A program made the position numbers and the translations under genes. DNA of 64,000 nt from Planctomycetota bacterium. GTDB taxonomy: Bacteria; Planctomycetota; Brocadiia; SM23-32; JAKLEA01. Shown here piece after piece: positions 53,426 through 62,387 of the stretch. The stretch spans positions 1 to 64,000 of the forward strand of contig JAKLEA010000021.1 in the NCBI GenBank assembly GCA_022711755.1, in the 5' to 3' direction. The notes below the pieces were generated by a model. The model ran no database searches. It saw only the letters and a program-made list of their open reading frames with translations, and was not told the origin of the DNA. Numbering within the stretch: the stretch's first letter is position 1; every line of letters starts with the position of its first letter.

Positions 53426-54721
53426 TTACTTTCCGCCTTGAGCGCGCGGATAAAGCAGATTAACGCGATGGGCGTCCAGCGCCCCTTTCGACTGCGCCTC
53501 AAGCTGCTGCGCCATGCGTTCGTAGGAGGGGTCCTTATACGCAATCGCCGCCTTCCGCAGGAACGGATACAGACATGCGTTATCGAAAGGAACTATCTGC
53601 TTCATGGTCCATTTCTTCTGCGGGTTGACGTATGGCGTCAGGTAGTCCAGCGCCTTGCGCATGCCTCGGCCATCCTCGCTTTTATAATTCCAGAGGTCGG
53701 CCCCGACCTTGTCGCCCACGGCGGCGATGGTGAACATCGCGTCAAGGTTGTAGATGCTGTAACTGAAGGACTTGGTTCTGGCCAGTTCCTCCGGCTGGCT
53801 GCCGTCGGGTTTTACCTGACGGATTATGCGATTCCCGCTGCGCTTTTCGATGACGGCTTTCGCCATTTCGGGCTTGTCAATGAACATTGCGTAAGCGCAG
53901 ACCTGCGCGTCGTACCAGACGCCGTGATTATTCTCAGCCTCGCATTCGGACTTGGCCATCGGATTGCTTTGCAGCCAGTTCATGTATTCCCCGAACCATT
54001 TCTGTAATTCCTCGTGATCCTTCCGTTTCCAGCTTTTCGATGTCTGGATAAGACCGACTGAGTCAACAACCTGAGTCGCAAGCGTGACGGATTCGATGAT
54101 GCCGCTGCGGTTGCCTTCGCAGATGCCCGGGATTCCCTGGGCGAAGTTCATATTCGGGTTCATCCTGGTTTTCTCATCCAGAAACCACGCCCGCAGGAGG
54201 ATCGTCGCCCGGTATGCGTACCTTTCATCCCCGGTGAAGAAGTACGCCTGGGACAGTGCCTCGACAGTCGAGGCCATAGCCAGAAGTTTTGGCCCGTCGA
54301 ACTTCTCAACCTCGGGGTTCACCTCTCCGTCCCTGCGGATGTAGGGGATTTTCGTGACCGGATTGGGCCACCAGTAGATGGACAGGCTCATATAGTCGTG
54401 CCTGTCCTTGCTCGGCGGATCGAAGGGCTTTTTGGTCACGGTGAACGGCCCCTTGTCCATCACACTCTGGGCGTGGGAGACGAGTTGTTTGAAGGCCGGC
54501 AGGATGGCTTTGTCGCCTTTTCTCGCCATCTCTCTGGCGAGGACAAGCTGATCGGGATTCAGGATGAAGACCTTCGGCGGGGTGGCGCGCTGGGCGGGGC
54601 CTGGCGCGCCCATGCAGGCGTCCATGCGGCAGACGCGCGAGATCAGAAAGACCGCTGCTGCCATCGCGACAAGCAGCGTCATGATGCGGCTATTCGCTGA
54701 GGCCGCTTCTTTCATATCCAT
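53426..54721 (-). CDS. Alginate-lyase-like polysaccharide lyase
   Basis: 431 residues from the ATG at 54721; the ATG at 54739 lacks a ribosome site. An N-terminal membrane/signal segment (IMTLLVAMAAAVFLISRV) precedes an alpha/alpha barrel. The motif ENNHGVWYDAQ (Asn-Asn-His-Gly) and the earlier YWWPNPVTKIPYIRRDG match the alginate lyase (PL5-like) family. It probably cleaves a uronic-acid-containing polysaccharide outside the cytoplasm. Confidence 0.87.
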   Translation of the reverse strand: MDMKEAASANSRIMTLLVAMAAAVFLISRVCRMDACMGAPGPAQRATPPKVFILNPDQLVLAREMARKGDKAILPAFKQLVSHAQSVMDKGPFTVTKKPFDPPSKDRHDYMSLSIYWWPNPVTKIPYIRRDGEVNPEVEKFDGPKLLAMASTVEALSQAYFFTGDERYAYRATILLRAWFLDEKTRMNPNMNFAQGIPGICEGNRSGIIESVTLATQVVDSVGLIQTSKSWKRKDHEELQKWFGEYMNWLQSNPMAKSECEAENNHGVWYDAQVCAYAMFIDKPEMAKAVIEKRSGNRIIRQVKPDGSQPEELARTKSFSYSIYNLDAMFTIAAVGDKVGADLWNYKSEDGRGMRKALDYLTPYVNPQKKWTMKQIVPFDNACLYPFLRKAAIAYKDPSYERMAQQLEAQSKGALDAHRVNLLYPRAQGGK

Positions 54722-54999
54722 AGGTGGAGATCCTTTCATCGTTCGCGCGCCGGATCACATGAGCACATGACATCACCGCGCCATCTAATCGCAGGATACC
54801 GTTAGTATAACATGGCGTCCTGATTTCGGCCAATGCGCGGTCATGATACAGGTAATTCGGGAATGCGCAATGCATAACGCGCCATCTTCATCCTTACAGA
54901 CTACTCGTGAGCTGTTTTTTTGTAAATCTTCCTGCTGAGTCGGATTGTTTGACGACTGTTCTGACATGCGCCCCCCCCCGTCTGAAGTAGTTGACGTCT
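54722..54999. other. 278-nt gap before the lyase gene
   Basis: Holds the promoter at 54804-54833 and a T7 run at 54917-54923. It has no coding region. Confidence 0.5.
54804..54833 (-). promoter_or_regulatory. Promoter for the alginate-lyase-like gene
   Basis: On minus: TTGGCC (54833-54828), 18-nt spacer, TATACT (54809-54804). A start near 54797 leaves a leader of about 75 nt. Confidence 0.45.
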
Positions 55000-56274
55000 C
55001 TACGACGCGGCATCCAGAACCTTTTTCGCGTTGTCCGCAACCTTCTTGAATCCCTCGATGTAGAGCTTCATAAGCTCCATCGTGTTGGGCGGATAGACGC
55101 CGGCGAGGTAGGAGTGATTGGCGATGAATTCGATGGTGCGCGGATAGTCTTCTCCGCGATAGGTCGCTTCCCGCCCCCATCGGCACGTCCACGGGCAGCC
55201 CTTGCCGTAGCCGACTCGCTTCTGGAAAACGTCCTGGCCCGGAACCGGGCGCGTCTGCCACTGGCCAAGGTTGACGCCCTCCGCCCGCAGCGCGGCGATC
55301 ATGGCCCGCTTGAAGCGATCCATCGGCGCGTCAAGCCCGGCCTGCTCCGGACGAAACCTGACGATGTAGCTGAAATAGGCCGGGACGACTCCGGGGGGGG
55401 TATATGGTCCATCGAAACCCGGAATGCCGGCCAGTTGTTCGGTCAGGTATTCGGCGAACTCGCGCCGGGCTGCGTTGTATTGCTCAAGCCGCGTGAGCTG
55501 GCTGCGGCAGAATGCGTTGGTCCATTCCAGCGAGCGGTACATCCAGCCCAGCGAGAAGGCGTTGTATTCGCGCGTCTGGTCCGGCAGGACGACCTCGCCG
55601 AATTCGCGCATGCGGGATGCGACTTCGTAATACTCGTCGTTGTCCGTCGTGTAAAGCCCGCCCTCTCCGCTTGAGAGATTCTTGGATCGGTTGGTGCTGA
55701 ACGCCGTGGCGTGGGCGATGCTTCCGGTCCGTTTGCCCTTGTAGGACGCTCCGTGCGACTGGCAGGCGTCGGCTATGACGACCAGCCCGCGCCTTCGGGC
55801 GATCTCCATGATCGGATCGTAGTCGCAGGGCATCCCGTGAATGTCCACCGGCAGCAAAGCCCTCGTGCGGTCGGTGATCGCCGCTTCGACGAGGTCGGGA
55901 GCCATCGTGAACGTCCGGGGATCAATGTCCACGAAAATGGGGATTGCGTTCTGGTGCAGCACGGCGGCGGCGGTTGACCAGTAGGTGAAGGCGGGGACGA
56001 TGACCTCGTCGCCAGGCTCAACCCGCGCCGCGGCAAGCGCCATGTGGATTGCGGAGGTCCCGCTGTTGGTCACGAGGCAGTGCTTCGCGCCGCAGTATTC
56101 CGCCCATTCCTTCTGCAGCGCCAGAGCCTGCGGGGCGCTCGTGCCATGCAGGTGGCCGCTGTCCAGAACGGCGAGAAGCGCGTCCCGGTCCTGTTGCGTG
56201 ATCGGGGGCCAGCCCTTGACCATGCCGTCGGGGACAATGCGGGGGCCGCCCTTTATCGCCAGTTCGGTTGCCAT
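55000..56274 (-). CDS. DegT/DnrJ/EryC1/StrS aminotransferase
   Basis: 424 residues. PLP-lysine Lys198 in STNRSKNLSSGEGG, with TNSGTSAIHMALAAA and ADACQSHGASYKG typical of the family. These enzymes aminate nucleotide-bound keto-sugars, or act as PLP-dependent dehydratases when the Lys is replaced; here the Lys is present. It follows the Gfo/Idh oxidoreductase by 121 nt, a common pair for making amino or keto sugars. GGAGA precedes the ATG. Confidence 0.92.
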   Translation of the reverse strand: MATELAIKGGPRIVPDGMVKGWPPITQQDRDALLAVLDSGHLHGTSAPQALALQKEWAEYCGAKHCLVTNSGTSAIHMALAAARVEPGDEVIVPAFTYWSTAAAVLHQNAIPIFVDIDPRTFTMAPDLVEAAITDRTRALLPVDIHGMPCDYDPIMEIARRRGLVVIADACQSHGASYKGKRTGSIAHATAFSTNRSKNLSSGEGGLYTTDNDEYYEVASRMREFGEVVLPDQTREYNAFSLGWMYRSLEWTNAFCRSQLTRLEQYNAARREFAEYLTEQLAGIPGFDGPYTPPGVVPAYFSYIVRFRPEQAGLDAPMDRFKRAMIAALRAEGVNLGQWQTRPVPGQDVFQKRVGYGKGCPWTCRWGREATYRGEDYPRTIEFIANHSYLAGVYPPNTMELMKLYIEGFKKVADNAKKVLDAAS

Positions 56275-56333
56275 ATGTCGGAATCTCCGGTTGCCGGTAT
56301 CGAGAGGTTATTACGTTAGATCACCAAGTGATG

Positions 56334-56378
56334 CGGGAAGCATGGCTTCCCGATTTAAGGCTGAAGCATGGCTTCAGC
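56334..56378. repeat. Two palindromes with a shared core
   Basis: CGGGAAGCATGGCTTCCCG (56334-56352) and GCTGAAGCATGGCTTCAGC (56360-56378) each form a perfect hairpin with an ATG loop, and share GAAGCATGGCTTC. They lie between the oxidoreductase stop and the aminotransferase start and could stabilise or attenuate the shared transcript. Confidence 0.6.
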
Positions 56379-56395
56379 ACTCCACAAATCTGCGC

Positions 56396-57400
56396 TCAGC
56401 CGTCCGACTCAACCATTGCTTCCGATCTCGTTTCGTGAGACCTGATGAATGCGTCAATGACGCGCTGCGCGGCGACACCGTCCGCGCCGGAGCCGTCAAT
56501 CTTATCCGGAGCGACTCCATCGTTCACCTGCTCAAGGAACCTGTGAATCCGGTTGCGGAAACAATCCTGGAAGGTCTTCATACCGCCGTCAAAGACGGTG
56601 TTGGAAATAACTAGCTTGTCGTAGGTGTCGGCGGGATAGAAGGTCAGTTCGTCAAACATGTCCTGAACGACGATGCGCCCGCCCGTGCCCGCGACTTCCC
56701 ATCGCTCCATCGGGTGTCCGCGGCGGACGTCGTAGCTGCCGGTGATGTGCCCGACCACGCCGTTGACGAATTTAATGTTGAACTGGGCGGTTGACCAGAT
56801 CGCGCGCCCGGGGGCCTTGACGGCGAAGGTGTGGACCGCCTCCACGTCGCCGCAGAAGTAGCGCGCCACGTCAACCGTGTGCGGGTGAAGGGCCTTGAAA
56901 TGGTAATACGGGGAGCTTTCAGCGGGATTGCCGATCCACATGGAGATGTTGAGGAAAAGCGGATGACCGAGCCGTCCCTCGTCAATCAACTGCTTTGCGC
57001 GGAGGGCGAGGGGCGTGAAGCGATGATTAAAATCAACGCCCAGGCAAAGACCCCTCTCTCTGGCCTTGTCGCGCATCTTCACCGCTTCGGAAACCAGATT
57101 GGAGATTGGTTTTTCGCAGAGAACGTGGCATCCGGCATCAAGCGCCTGAATGGTCGGCTTGCAGTGGTCGCTGGCGTATTCGAACCCGCCGGTGCAGACG
57201 CTGCAGATCTCGGGTTTGACTTGTTTCAGCATGGTTTCGGCGTCCGGGAATCCGGGGACGCCGAGCCGCTTCGATGCGGCCTCCATCCGGTCGAGTCGTA
57301 TGTCGCAGACGCCGGCAAGCTCCGCCAGCGGGTCGGCCCGGTAAATATCGGCGTGGAGATTTCCGATGGGACCCATGCCAATAACGCAGACGCGCAACAT
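56396..57400 (-). CDS. Gfo/Idh/MocA-family oxidoreductase
   Basis: 334 residues. Rossmann motif VCVIGMGPIGNLHAD at the N-terminus and the EKPISN motif (with catalytic Lys) near 96. The C-terminal half is the usual alpha/beta dimer domain. NAD(P)-dependent oxidation or reduction of a sugar or cyclitol. AGGAG precedes the ATG. Probably acts with the DegT aminotransferase downstream. Confidence 0.92.
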   Translation of the reverse strand: MLRVCVIGMGPIGNLHADIYRADPLAELAGVCDIRLDRMEAASKRLGVPGFPDAETMLKQVKPEICSVCTGGFEYASDHCKPTIQALDAGCHVLCEKPISNLVSEAVKMRDKARERGLCLGVDFNHRFTPLALRAKQLIDEGRLGHPLFLNISMWIGNPAESSPYYHFKALHPHTVDVARYFCGDVEAVHTFAVKAPGRAIWSTAQFNIKFVNGVVGHITGSYDVRRGHPMERWEVAGTGGRIVVQDMFDELTFYPADTYDKLVISNTVFDGGMKTFQDCFRNRIHRFLEQVNDGVAPDKIDGSGADGVAAQRVIDAFIRSHETRSEAMVESDG

Positions 57401-57655
57401 TTCATGCTCCTTGCGATCTGTGACGCTTTCAGCAAATGAAGAAGAGCGGGCGATGAGAAACCGCGCCGTCGGATCGCATCAATCAGCGGTTGAAGGGATT
57501 ACGCGCAGGCTATTACTCCGCCATTTGCGAAAGACTGCAACGCGTTTTCCCCTCCGCCGATGAATATTCTAGCGAATGCAGGCGCAGTTTCCAGCGTCAA
57601 GGCGAGGATTTCCAGCATGTGTTCGCGCGCGTCGGCGCATGCGTCGCGTCGCCGG
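57401..57655. other. 255-nt intergenic spacer
   Basis: Between the sulfatase stop and the oxidoreductase start, both minus strand. No gene, promoter or terminator that I can support. Confidence 0.5.
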
Positions 57656-59038
57656 TCATTTCCGCTCGCGTATCGGGAAATCCGGGGAGTCTGTCCGCGC
57701 TGATTGCATGACTGCGGTCATTTTCGCCGCGATGTCCGGATATTTCTTCGCCAGATCGTTGCGTTCGCCAATGTCCGTTGTCATATCGAAAAGCATGACC
57801 GGCTCGCTGCGGGAGCGATAACGGACGCCCTTCCACTTGCCCATCCTGACTGCCTGGAAGAAGCCGCCCTCGTGAAATTCCCAATAGAGATATTCGTGAT
57901 CGCGCTGACGCCCGCCCAGGAGCGCCGGGGCCATCGAAATGCCGTCAATGCCGTCCGGGGGCTTCGTTCCGGCAAGTTCCGCCGCCGTCGGCAGGAAATC
58001 CCAGAATGCCCAGATCTGGTCGCTGACGGCTCCGGATTTGATCCTGCCGGGCCAGCGGGCAATCATCGGCACGCGGATGCCGCCGTCGTAAAGATCGCGT
58101 TTTATTCCGCGCAGAGGGCCGCCGCTCTGGAAGAATTCCGGTTTCGCGCCGCCCTCCTTGTGAGGCCCGTTGTCGCTTGAGAAGAAGACAACGGTATTTT
58201 CGTCAATCCCCAACTTTTGCATGAGGGCGAGGAGCCTGCCGACGTCCTTGTCCATTCGCGTGATCATTGCCGCGTGGTTTTTCTGCTGCTGCGGCCATGG
58301 CTTGTCGGAATACGGCGCGTCGTCCGGGACCTCCATGCCGTTGCCAGTCACGGCGCCGAGTTCGTTATTGGCATGTGGGATCGTGTATGCGAGATAGAGA
58401 AAGAACGGTTTACCGGCCTTCCGATTCACGAAGGCCAGCGCCTTCTCTGTGACAAGGTCGTGGGAGTATTGTCTCTTTTTGCCGTCCTTGTTTCCCTCGA
58501 GCGTCACCTGCTTTTCGTTATCCCAAAGCTCGACTGGATAATAATTATGCGCGTGGCTCTGATTCAGGTATCCGAACCATTCGTCAAAGCCCTGGCGGTT
58601 TGGAATGCCGGTGGTGTCCGCCTCGCCGAGTCCCCACTTGCCGAAAATTCCGGTGGCGTAACCAGCCTGCTTGAGGACTTTCGCCACGGTTACGTCCTCC
58701 GGCAGGAGCGGCACTCTGGCGTTGCCGCGTATGCGGGAATGGCCGGTGTGATAACCGGTCATCAGGCTGCAACGCGACGGGGCGCAGACTGTGCTGCCGG
58801 AGTAGCAGTCCGTGAAGCGCATTCCCTCCGCCGCCATGCGGTCAATATTGGGCGTGAGAATCTGCTTCTGCCCGTAGCAGCCCAGATCACCGTAACCAAG
58901 ATCATCAGCAAGGATGAAAATGATGTTGGGCGCGGCATTGGCAGGCTGGGCGGCGCAGGCTGTGGAAAATGTCGCGACGGGCATTCCGGCAGCGGCTAAT
59001 GCCGCTGCTTTCAAGGCTTCCCTGCGCGTGATTCTCAT
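57656..59038 (-). CDS. Secreted sulfatase (type I, Cys-type)
   Basis: 460 residues. Tat-like signal (MRITRREALKAAALAAAGMP). Metal ligands Asp45/Asp46 in ILADDLGYGD and the modification motif CAPSR with Cys85, which must become formylglycine for activity. Further family motifs FGKWGLGE and SSDNGPHKEGG. Acts on sulfate esters of carbohydrates. Modification by an FGE or a radical SAM anSME is required; neither is clearly encoded in this window. Follows fhs on the same strand by 78 nt. Confidence 0.93.
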   Translation of the reverse strand: MRITRREALKAAALAAAGMPVATFSTACAAQPANAAPNIIFILADDLGYGDLGCYGQKQILTPNIDRMAAEGMRFTDCYSGSTVCAPSRCSLMTGYHTGHSRIRGNARVPLLPEDVTVAKVLKQAGYATGIFGKWGLGEADTTGIPNRQGFDEWFGYLNQSHAHNYYPVELWDNEKQVTLEGNKDGKKRQYSHDLVTEKALAFVNRKAGKPFFLYLAYTIPHANNELGAVTGNGMEVPDDAPYSDKPWPQQQKNHAAMITRMDKDVGRLLALMQKLGIDENTVVFFSSDNGPHKEGGAKPEFFQSGGPLRGIKRDLYDGGIRVPMIARWPGRIKSGAVSDQIWAFWDFLPTAAELAGTKPPDGIDGISMAPALLGGRQRDHEYLYWEFHEGGFFQAVRMGKWKGVRYRSRSEPVMLFDMTTDIGERNDLAKKYPDIAAKMTAVMQSARTDSPDFPIRERK

Positions 59039-59116
59039 GCGGCAGACCTCACCGGCGCAATTGCATTGGCGTGTTGCAATACTCCAATGCAGGCAGTCAC
59101 TTCACGGAATGGCTGA

Positions 59117-60811
59117 TCAGAACAAGCCGAGGACGTTGCCGTTCTCGTCAATGTCAATGTCCACGGCGGCGGGTCGGGACGGCAGCCCCGGCATGGTCGT
59201 GAACGTGCCCAGGAGGGGGAACAGGAATCCCGCCCCGGCGCTGGGCCTGATGTCCATGACCGGGACGACGAATCCCTCGGGACGGCCCTTGGCGTCGGAA
59301 TCGTGCGAGAGCGAGAGATGCGTCTTGGCCATGCAGATTGGCAGGTTGCCGAGACCCCATTTCGTGTAATGCTTGATCTTCTGATCCGCCTTCGGGCTGA
59401 ATGCGACGCCGGACGCCCCGTAGACCTTCGTGCAGATGGTCTCGATCTTCTTCTTGATCGGCATGTCGAGGGGATATAGGAAGCGGAAATCGGATTTCTT
59501 CTCGCAAGCCGCTGCGACCGCCTCGGCCAGTTCCGCCCCGCCCGCTCCGCCATTAGCCCAGACCTCTGAAACGTGGGCGCCTTCGGCCCCTGCCGCCAGC
59601 GCCGCCTCGCGCACGGCCTGCATTTCCTTGTCCGTATCCGTCGTGAAGCGATTGACCGCGACGACCACGGGCAGGCCGAACATCCTTGCGTTCTCGATGT
59701 GCTTGGCAAGGTTGCAGGAGCCTTTCTCGACCAGGCGGACGTTCTCCTCGGTATAAGCGTCCGGGATAGGCTTGCCGGGAACGACTCTCGGCCCGCCTCC
59801 GTGCATCTTCAGCGCGCGAACGGTTGCCACCATGACCACGCAATTCGGTTTCAGGCCGGAGATGCGGCATTTGATGTCGAAGAATTTCTCCATGCCGCAG
59901 TCCGCGCCGAATCCCGATTCCGTGACCACGTAATCGGCCAGCTTCAACGCGAGCCTGTCGGCGATGATGGAGCTGTTCCCGTGCGCGATGTTGGCGAAAG
60001 GCCCGGCGTGGACGAGGACCGGGGTTTTCTCCAGGGTCTGCATGAGATTAGGCTTGATGGCGTCCCTGAGGAGCACGGTCATGGCGCCGGCGGCCTTCAG
60101 GTCCTCGGCTGTGACGGGTTTTCCGTCCTCGTTCTCCGCAACGACGATTCTTCCCAGCCGCTTCCTCAAGTCCTGAAGGTTGTCGGCCAGGGCCAGGACG
60201 GCCATTACCTCGCTTGCGACGCTGATGTCGAAGCCGGTTTCGCGGACGCAACGCCCCTCTCCGCCGAGGCCGGCGACGATGTTGTAGACGGCCCATTTGT
60301 CGTTCAGGTCAATGACGCGCCGCCAGCTTATCGTGTCCGGGCTGATGCGCAGCTTGTTGCCGTGCTTCAGGTGCGCGTCAATCATCGCGGCCAGAAGGTT
60401 GTTGGCGATGCCTACGGCGTGGACGTCGCCGGTGAGATGGAGGTTGAAGTCCTCCATCGGAATGACCTGGCTGTATCCGCCGCCCGCGGCGCCGCCCTTG
60501 ATGCCGAAGACCGGGCCGAGCGACGGCTGGCGTATGCAGGTTATGACTTTCTTGCCGATATGCCCCAGACCCTGGGAAAGGCCTATCGTCGTGAGGGTTT
60601 TGCCTTCGCCAAGCGGAGTCGGCGTTATGGCCGTCACATCAATGTACTTGCCGTCAGGCTTGTCTTTGAGACGCTCAAAGGTTTCGAGCTTCACCTTGGC
60701 CTTGTAGTCGCCGTAGAGTTCGATTTCGTCTCTTCTCAGTCCGGCTTTCTGCGCGATTTCAGTGATCGGGACAAGCGTCGCTTTGCGCGCTATCTCCAGG
60801 TCCGACAGCAT
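59117..60811 (-). CDS. fhs: Formate-tetrahydrofolate ligase
   Basis: 564 residues, the normal family length. P-loop TPLGEGKT at 65-72, [27 protein letters not shown] and TEAGFGAD-like segment ([15 protein letters not shown]) are diagnostic. Converts formate, ATP and THF to 10-formyl-THF, in one-carbon biosynthesis or the Wood-Ljungdahl pathway; no other gene of that pathway is in the window. AAGGAG precedes the ATG. Confidence 0.97.
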   Translation of the reverse strand: MLSDLEIARKATLVPITEIAQKAGLRRDEIELYGDYKAKVKLETFERLKDKPDGKYIDVTAITPTPLGEGKTLTTIGLSQGLGHIGKKVITCIRQPSLGPVFGIKGGAAGGGYSQVIPMEDFNLHLTGDVHAVGIANNLLAAMIDAHLKHGNKLRISPDTISWRRVIDLNDKWAVYNIVAGLGGEGRCVRETGFDISVASEVMAVLALADNLQDLRKRLGRIVVAENEDGKPVTAEDLKAAGAMTVLLRDAIKPNLMQTLEKTPVLVHAGPFANIAHGNSSIIADRLALKLADYVVTESGFGADCGMEKFFDIKCRISGLKPNCVVMVATVRALKMHGGGPRVVPGKPIPDAYTEENVRLVEKGSCNLAKHIENARMFGLPVVVAVNRFTTDTDKEMQAVREAALAAGAEGAHVSEVWANGGAGGAELAEAVAAACEKKSDFRFLYPLDMPIKKKIETICTKVYGASGVAFSPKADQKIKHYTKWGLGNLPICMAKTHLSLSHDSDAKGRPEGFVVPVMDIRPSAGAGFLFPLLGTFTTMPGLPSRPAAVDIDIDENGNVLGLF

Positions 60812-61132
60812 TGCTTGAATTCTCCTTCATCATGGCACGCGGTTTCGCTGACAATTCTGATCGTCGCCTTGCTTCGGGTGCGGATTCGGGACTCGCTTTG
60901 TTCAGAACGACGCCACAAGCCCGCCCGGCCGGTCTCTCGTCCGGCTCGACCCGATCCAGGAGGCGATTCCAATAAGCGGCCCCTCCCAGGTCCCCTGACC
61001 AATCGGTCACATAACATATGATAGTGTCAGTTCTTGTGTCAACAGGAATCACGATTAACCTGATGTGGAATAGCCAACGAGCGTATAAGGGTATGACGCG
61101 ACTGTATCCCCAAACGGGATTTCCACTCTTCT
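60812..61132 (-). other. fhs leader region
   Basis: 321-nt gap upstream of fhs. The predicted transcript start near 61005 gives a GC-rich leader of about 190 nt with several possible stems. I looked for the ZTP (pfl) and THF riboswitch cores, which often precede fhs, and could not match them. It has no coding region that I trust. Confidence 0.4.
61013..61042 (-). promoter_or_regulatory. fhs promoter
   Basis: On minus: perfect -35 TTGACA (61042-61037), 18-nt spacer, TATGTT (61018-61013). Confidence 0.55.
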
Positions 61133-62155
61133 TCAGGCAAGCCCGCCCGTCTTGATCCTTTTCCCGACCTCGCGCAGGACGAGGACATCTTCAGGATCGA
61201 GGGAACCATCCGGCAGGGGGCCGGTGTTGATCAGCAGGTTGCATCCTCTGGCCTTCAGACCGCGCAGTTTCTCCCATAATTGATCGGCGGTCAGATGTTT
61301 TCCCTTCAGGGAGGCTGAATAGCCCCACGACCCCGGCGACATGCAGGCGCAGACCTCGCAGGGCTTGTCAATCGTCGCGGGCGGGGCGTCCTCCGGGGCG
61401 AGGAAATCCTCCGTGCCCAGCAGTCCCTGCTTGTAGGCGACGAGGACCTGCGGCTGCAGCCGGTGGATATGGTCGTACAGGTCCTGGCACTTGAATATCT
61501 TGAAATCCCCGGACTTCGGAACGGCGATTCCATCCAGCCATATGGCCGCGACCGGGCCGTATCGGGTCAGGAGTTCCGTGATCTGCGCCTTCATAAAATC
61601 CAGGTATGAGCGCAGGTCGTGCTGGGAGCCGTATGCGTAGTCGGGGTCAGGCGGATCATATTGAGGGCGAGCATTGCCGCTCCATTTGTCGTTGTTGGGG
61701 GCGTGAGGGTGACGCCAGTCCCGCCCGTGGGAATAGTAAAGGCAGAGGCCAAGCCCGCGCCTGCGGCAGGCGTCAGCCAGTTCCCCTACCAGGTCCCGGC
61801 GGCATGATCGGGCGTCCACGCTGTTGAAGTCGGTTATCTCAGTCCTGAACAGGCAGAATCCGTCGTGATGCCGCGTCGTTATGTTCACGTATCTCATGCC
61901 GCATTCGACGGCAATGTCGGCGATCGTCTCGGTATCGAACTTCTCGGCGATAAAGCGTTCCTTCAACTTCTCATATTCAGACACCGGGATTTTTTCGCGG
62001 AATTGGACCCACTCATGCCTTTCCAGGAGAGAATACAGGCCGTAGTGCAGGAAGAGTCCGTAGCGGGCCTCGGCGAACCACTTCAGGGCCGCCTTGCGCG
62101 GGTCCTGCCGGTATATGTCGGCGTAATTGCTCAGGTATGACGGAACCGGCGCCAT
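61133..62155 (-). CDS. Alpha-L-fucosidase, GH29 type
   Basis: 340 residues. RHHDGF (95-100) and the nucleophile Asp208 in AAIWLDG fit GH29. It has no signal peptide and is shorter than most GH29 enzymes (usually 430-600), ending soon after the catalytic barrel, so it is probably cytoplasmic. It hydrolyses alpha-L-fucosides from imported oligosaccharides, fitting the sulfatase and lyase nearby. GGAGG precedes the ATG. Confidence 0.87.
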   Translation of the reverse strand: MAPVPSYLSNYADIYRQDPRKAALKWFAEARYGLFLHYGLYSLLERHEWVQFREKIPVSEYEKLKERFIAEKFDTETIADIAVECGMRYVNITTRHHDGFCLFRTEITDFNSVDARSCRRDLVGELADACRRRGLGLCLYYSHGRDWRHPHAPNNDKWSGNARPQYDPPDPDYAYGSQHDLRSYLDFMKAQITELLTRYGPVAAIWLDGIAVPKSGDFKIFKCQDLYDHIHRLQPQVLVAYKQGLLGTEDFLAPEDAPPATIDKPCEVCACMSPGSWGYSASLKGKHLTADQLWEKLRGLKARGCNLLINTGPLPDGSLDPEDVLVLREVGKRIKTGGLA

Positions 62156-62207
62156 TTCAGCAACCTCCGTTTAGTGTGCATTGAGTCACAAGTATCAGGA
62201 TGACAAC

Positions 62208-62236
62208 AACATATTTTATCAGGCGTGAGCCGTCAA
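62208..62236 (-). promoter_or_regulatory. Fucosidase promoter
   Basis: On minus: TTGACG (62236-62231), 17-nt spacer, TATGTT (62213-62208). Same -10 as the fhs promoter. Confidence 0.5.
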
Positions 62237-62276
62237 TGTAATGAACCTGGACAATTCATTTCACCCGCTATTTGAT

Positions 62277-62305
62277 TTGACATCGCGCCGCGCGGCAAGT
62301 AGTTG
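62277..62305 (+). promoter_or_regulatory. aroA promoter candidate
   Basis: TTGACA (62277-62282), 17-nt spacer, weak -10 TAGTTG (62300-62305). Confidence 0.35.
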
Positions 62306-62387
62306 TGAATGCGCTGCTGTTTTGCTGTTCAGAAAGCCGGGCGGAGTGGAATGAATCATATTGCCGGCGGAAAGGGAGTCGTAAGAA

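Noticed and set aside
60812-61005. ZTP or THF riboswitch upstream of fhs
   Set aside because: The conserved GGGxCGxGACUGG and ACCGGGGAGC-type segments are not found.
59573-61021. 482-codon open frame on the plus strand
   Set aside because: Antisense to fhs, which is certain; no motif in this frame.
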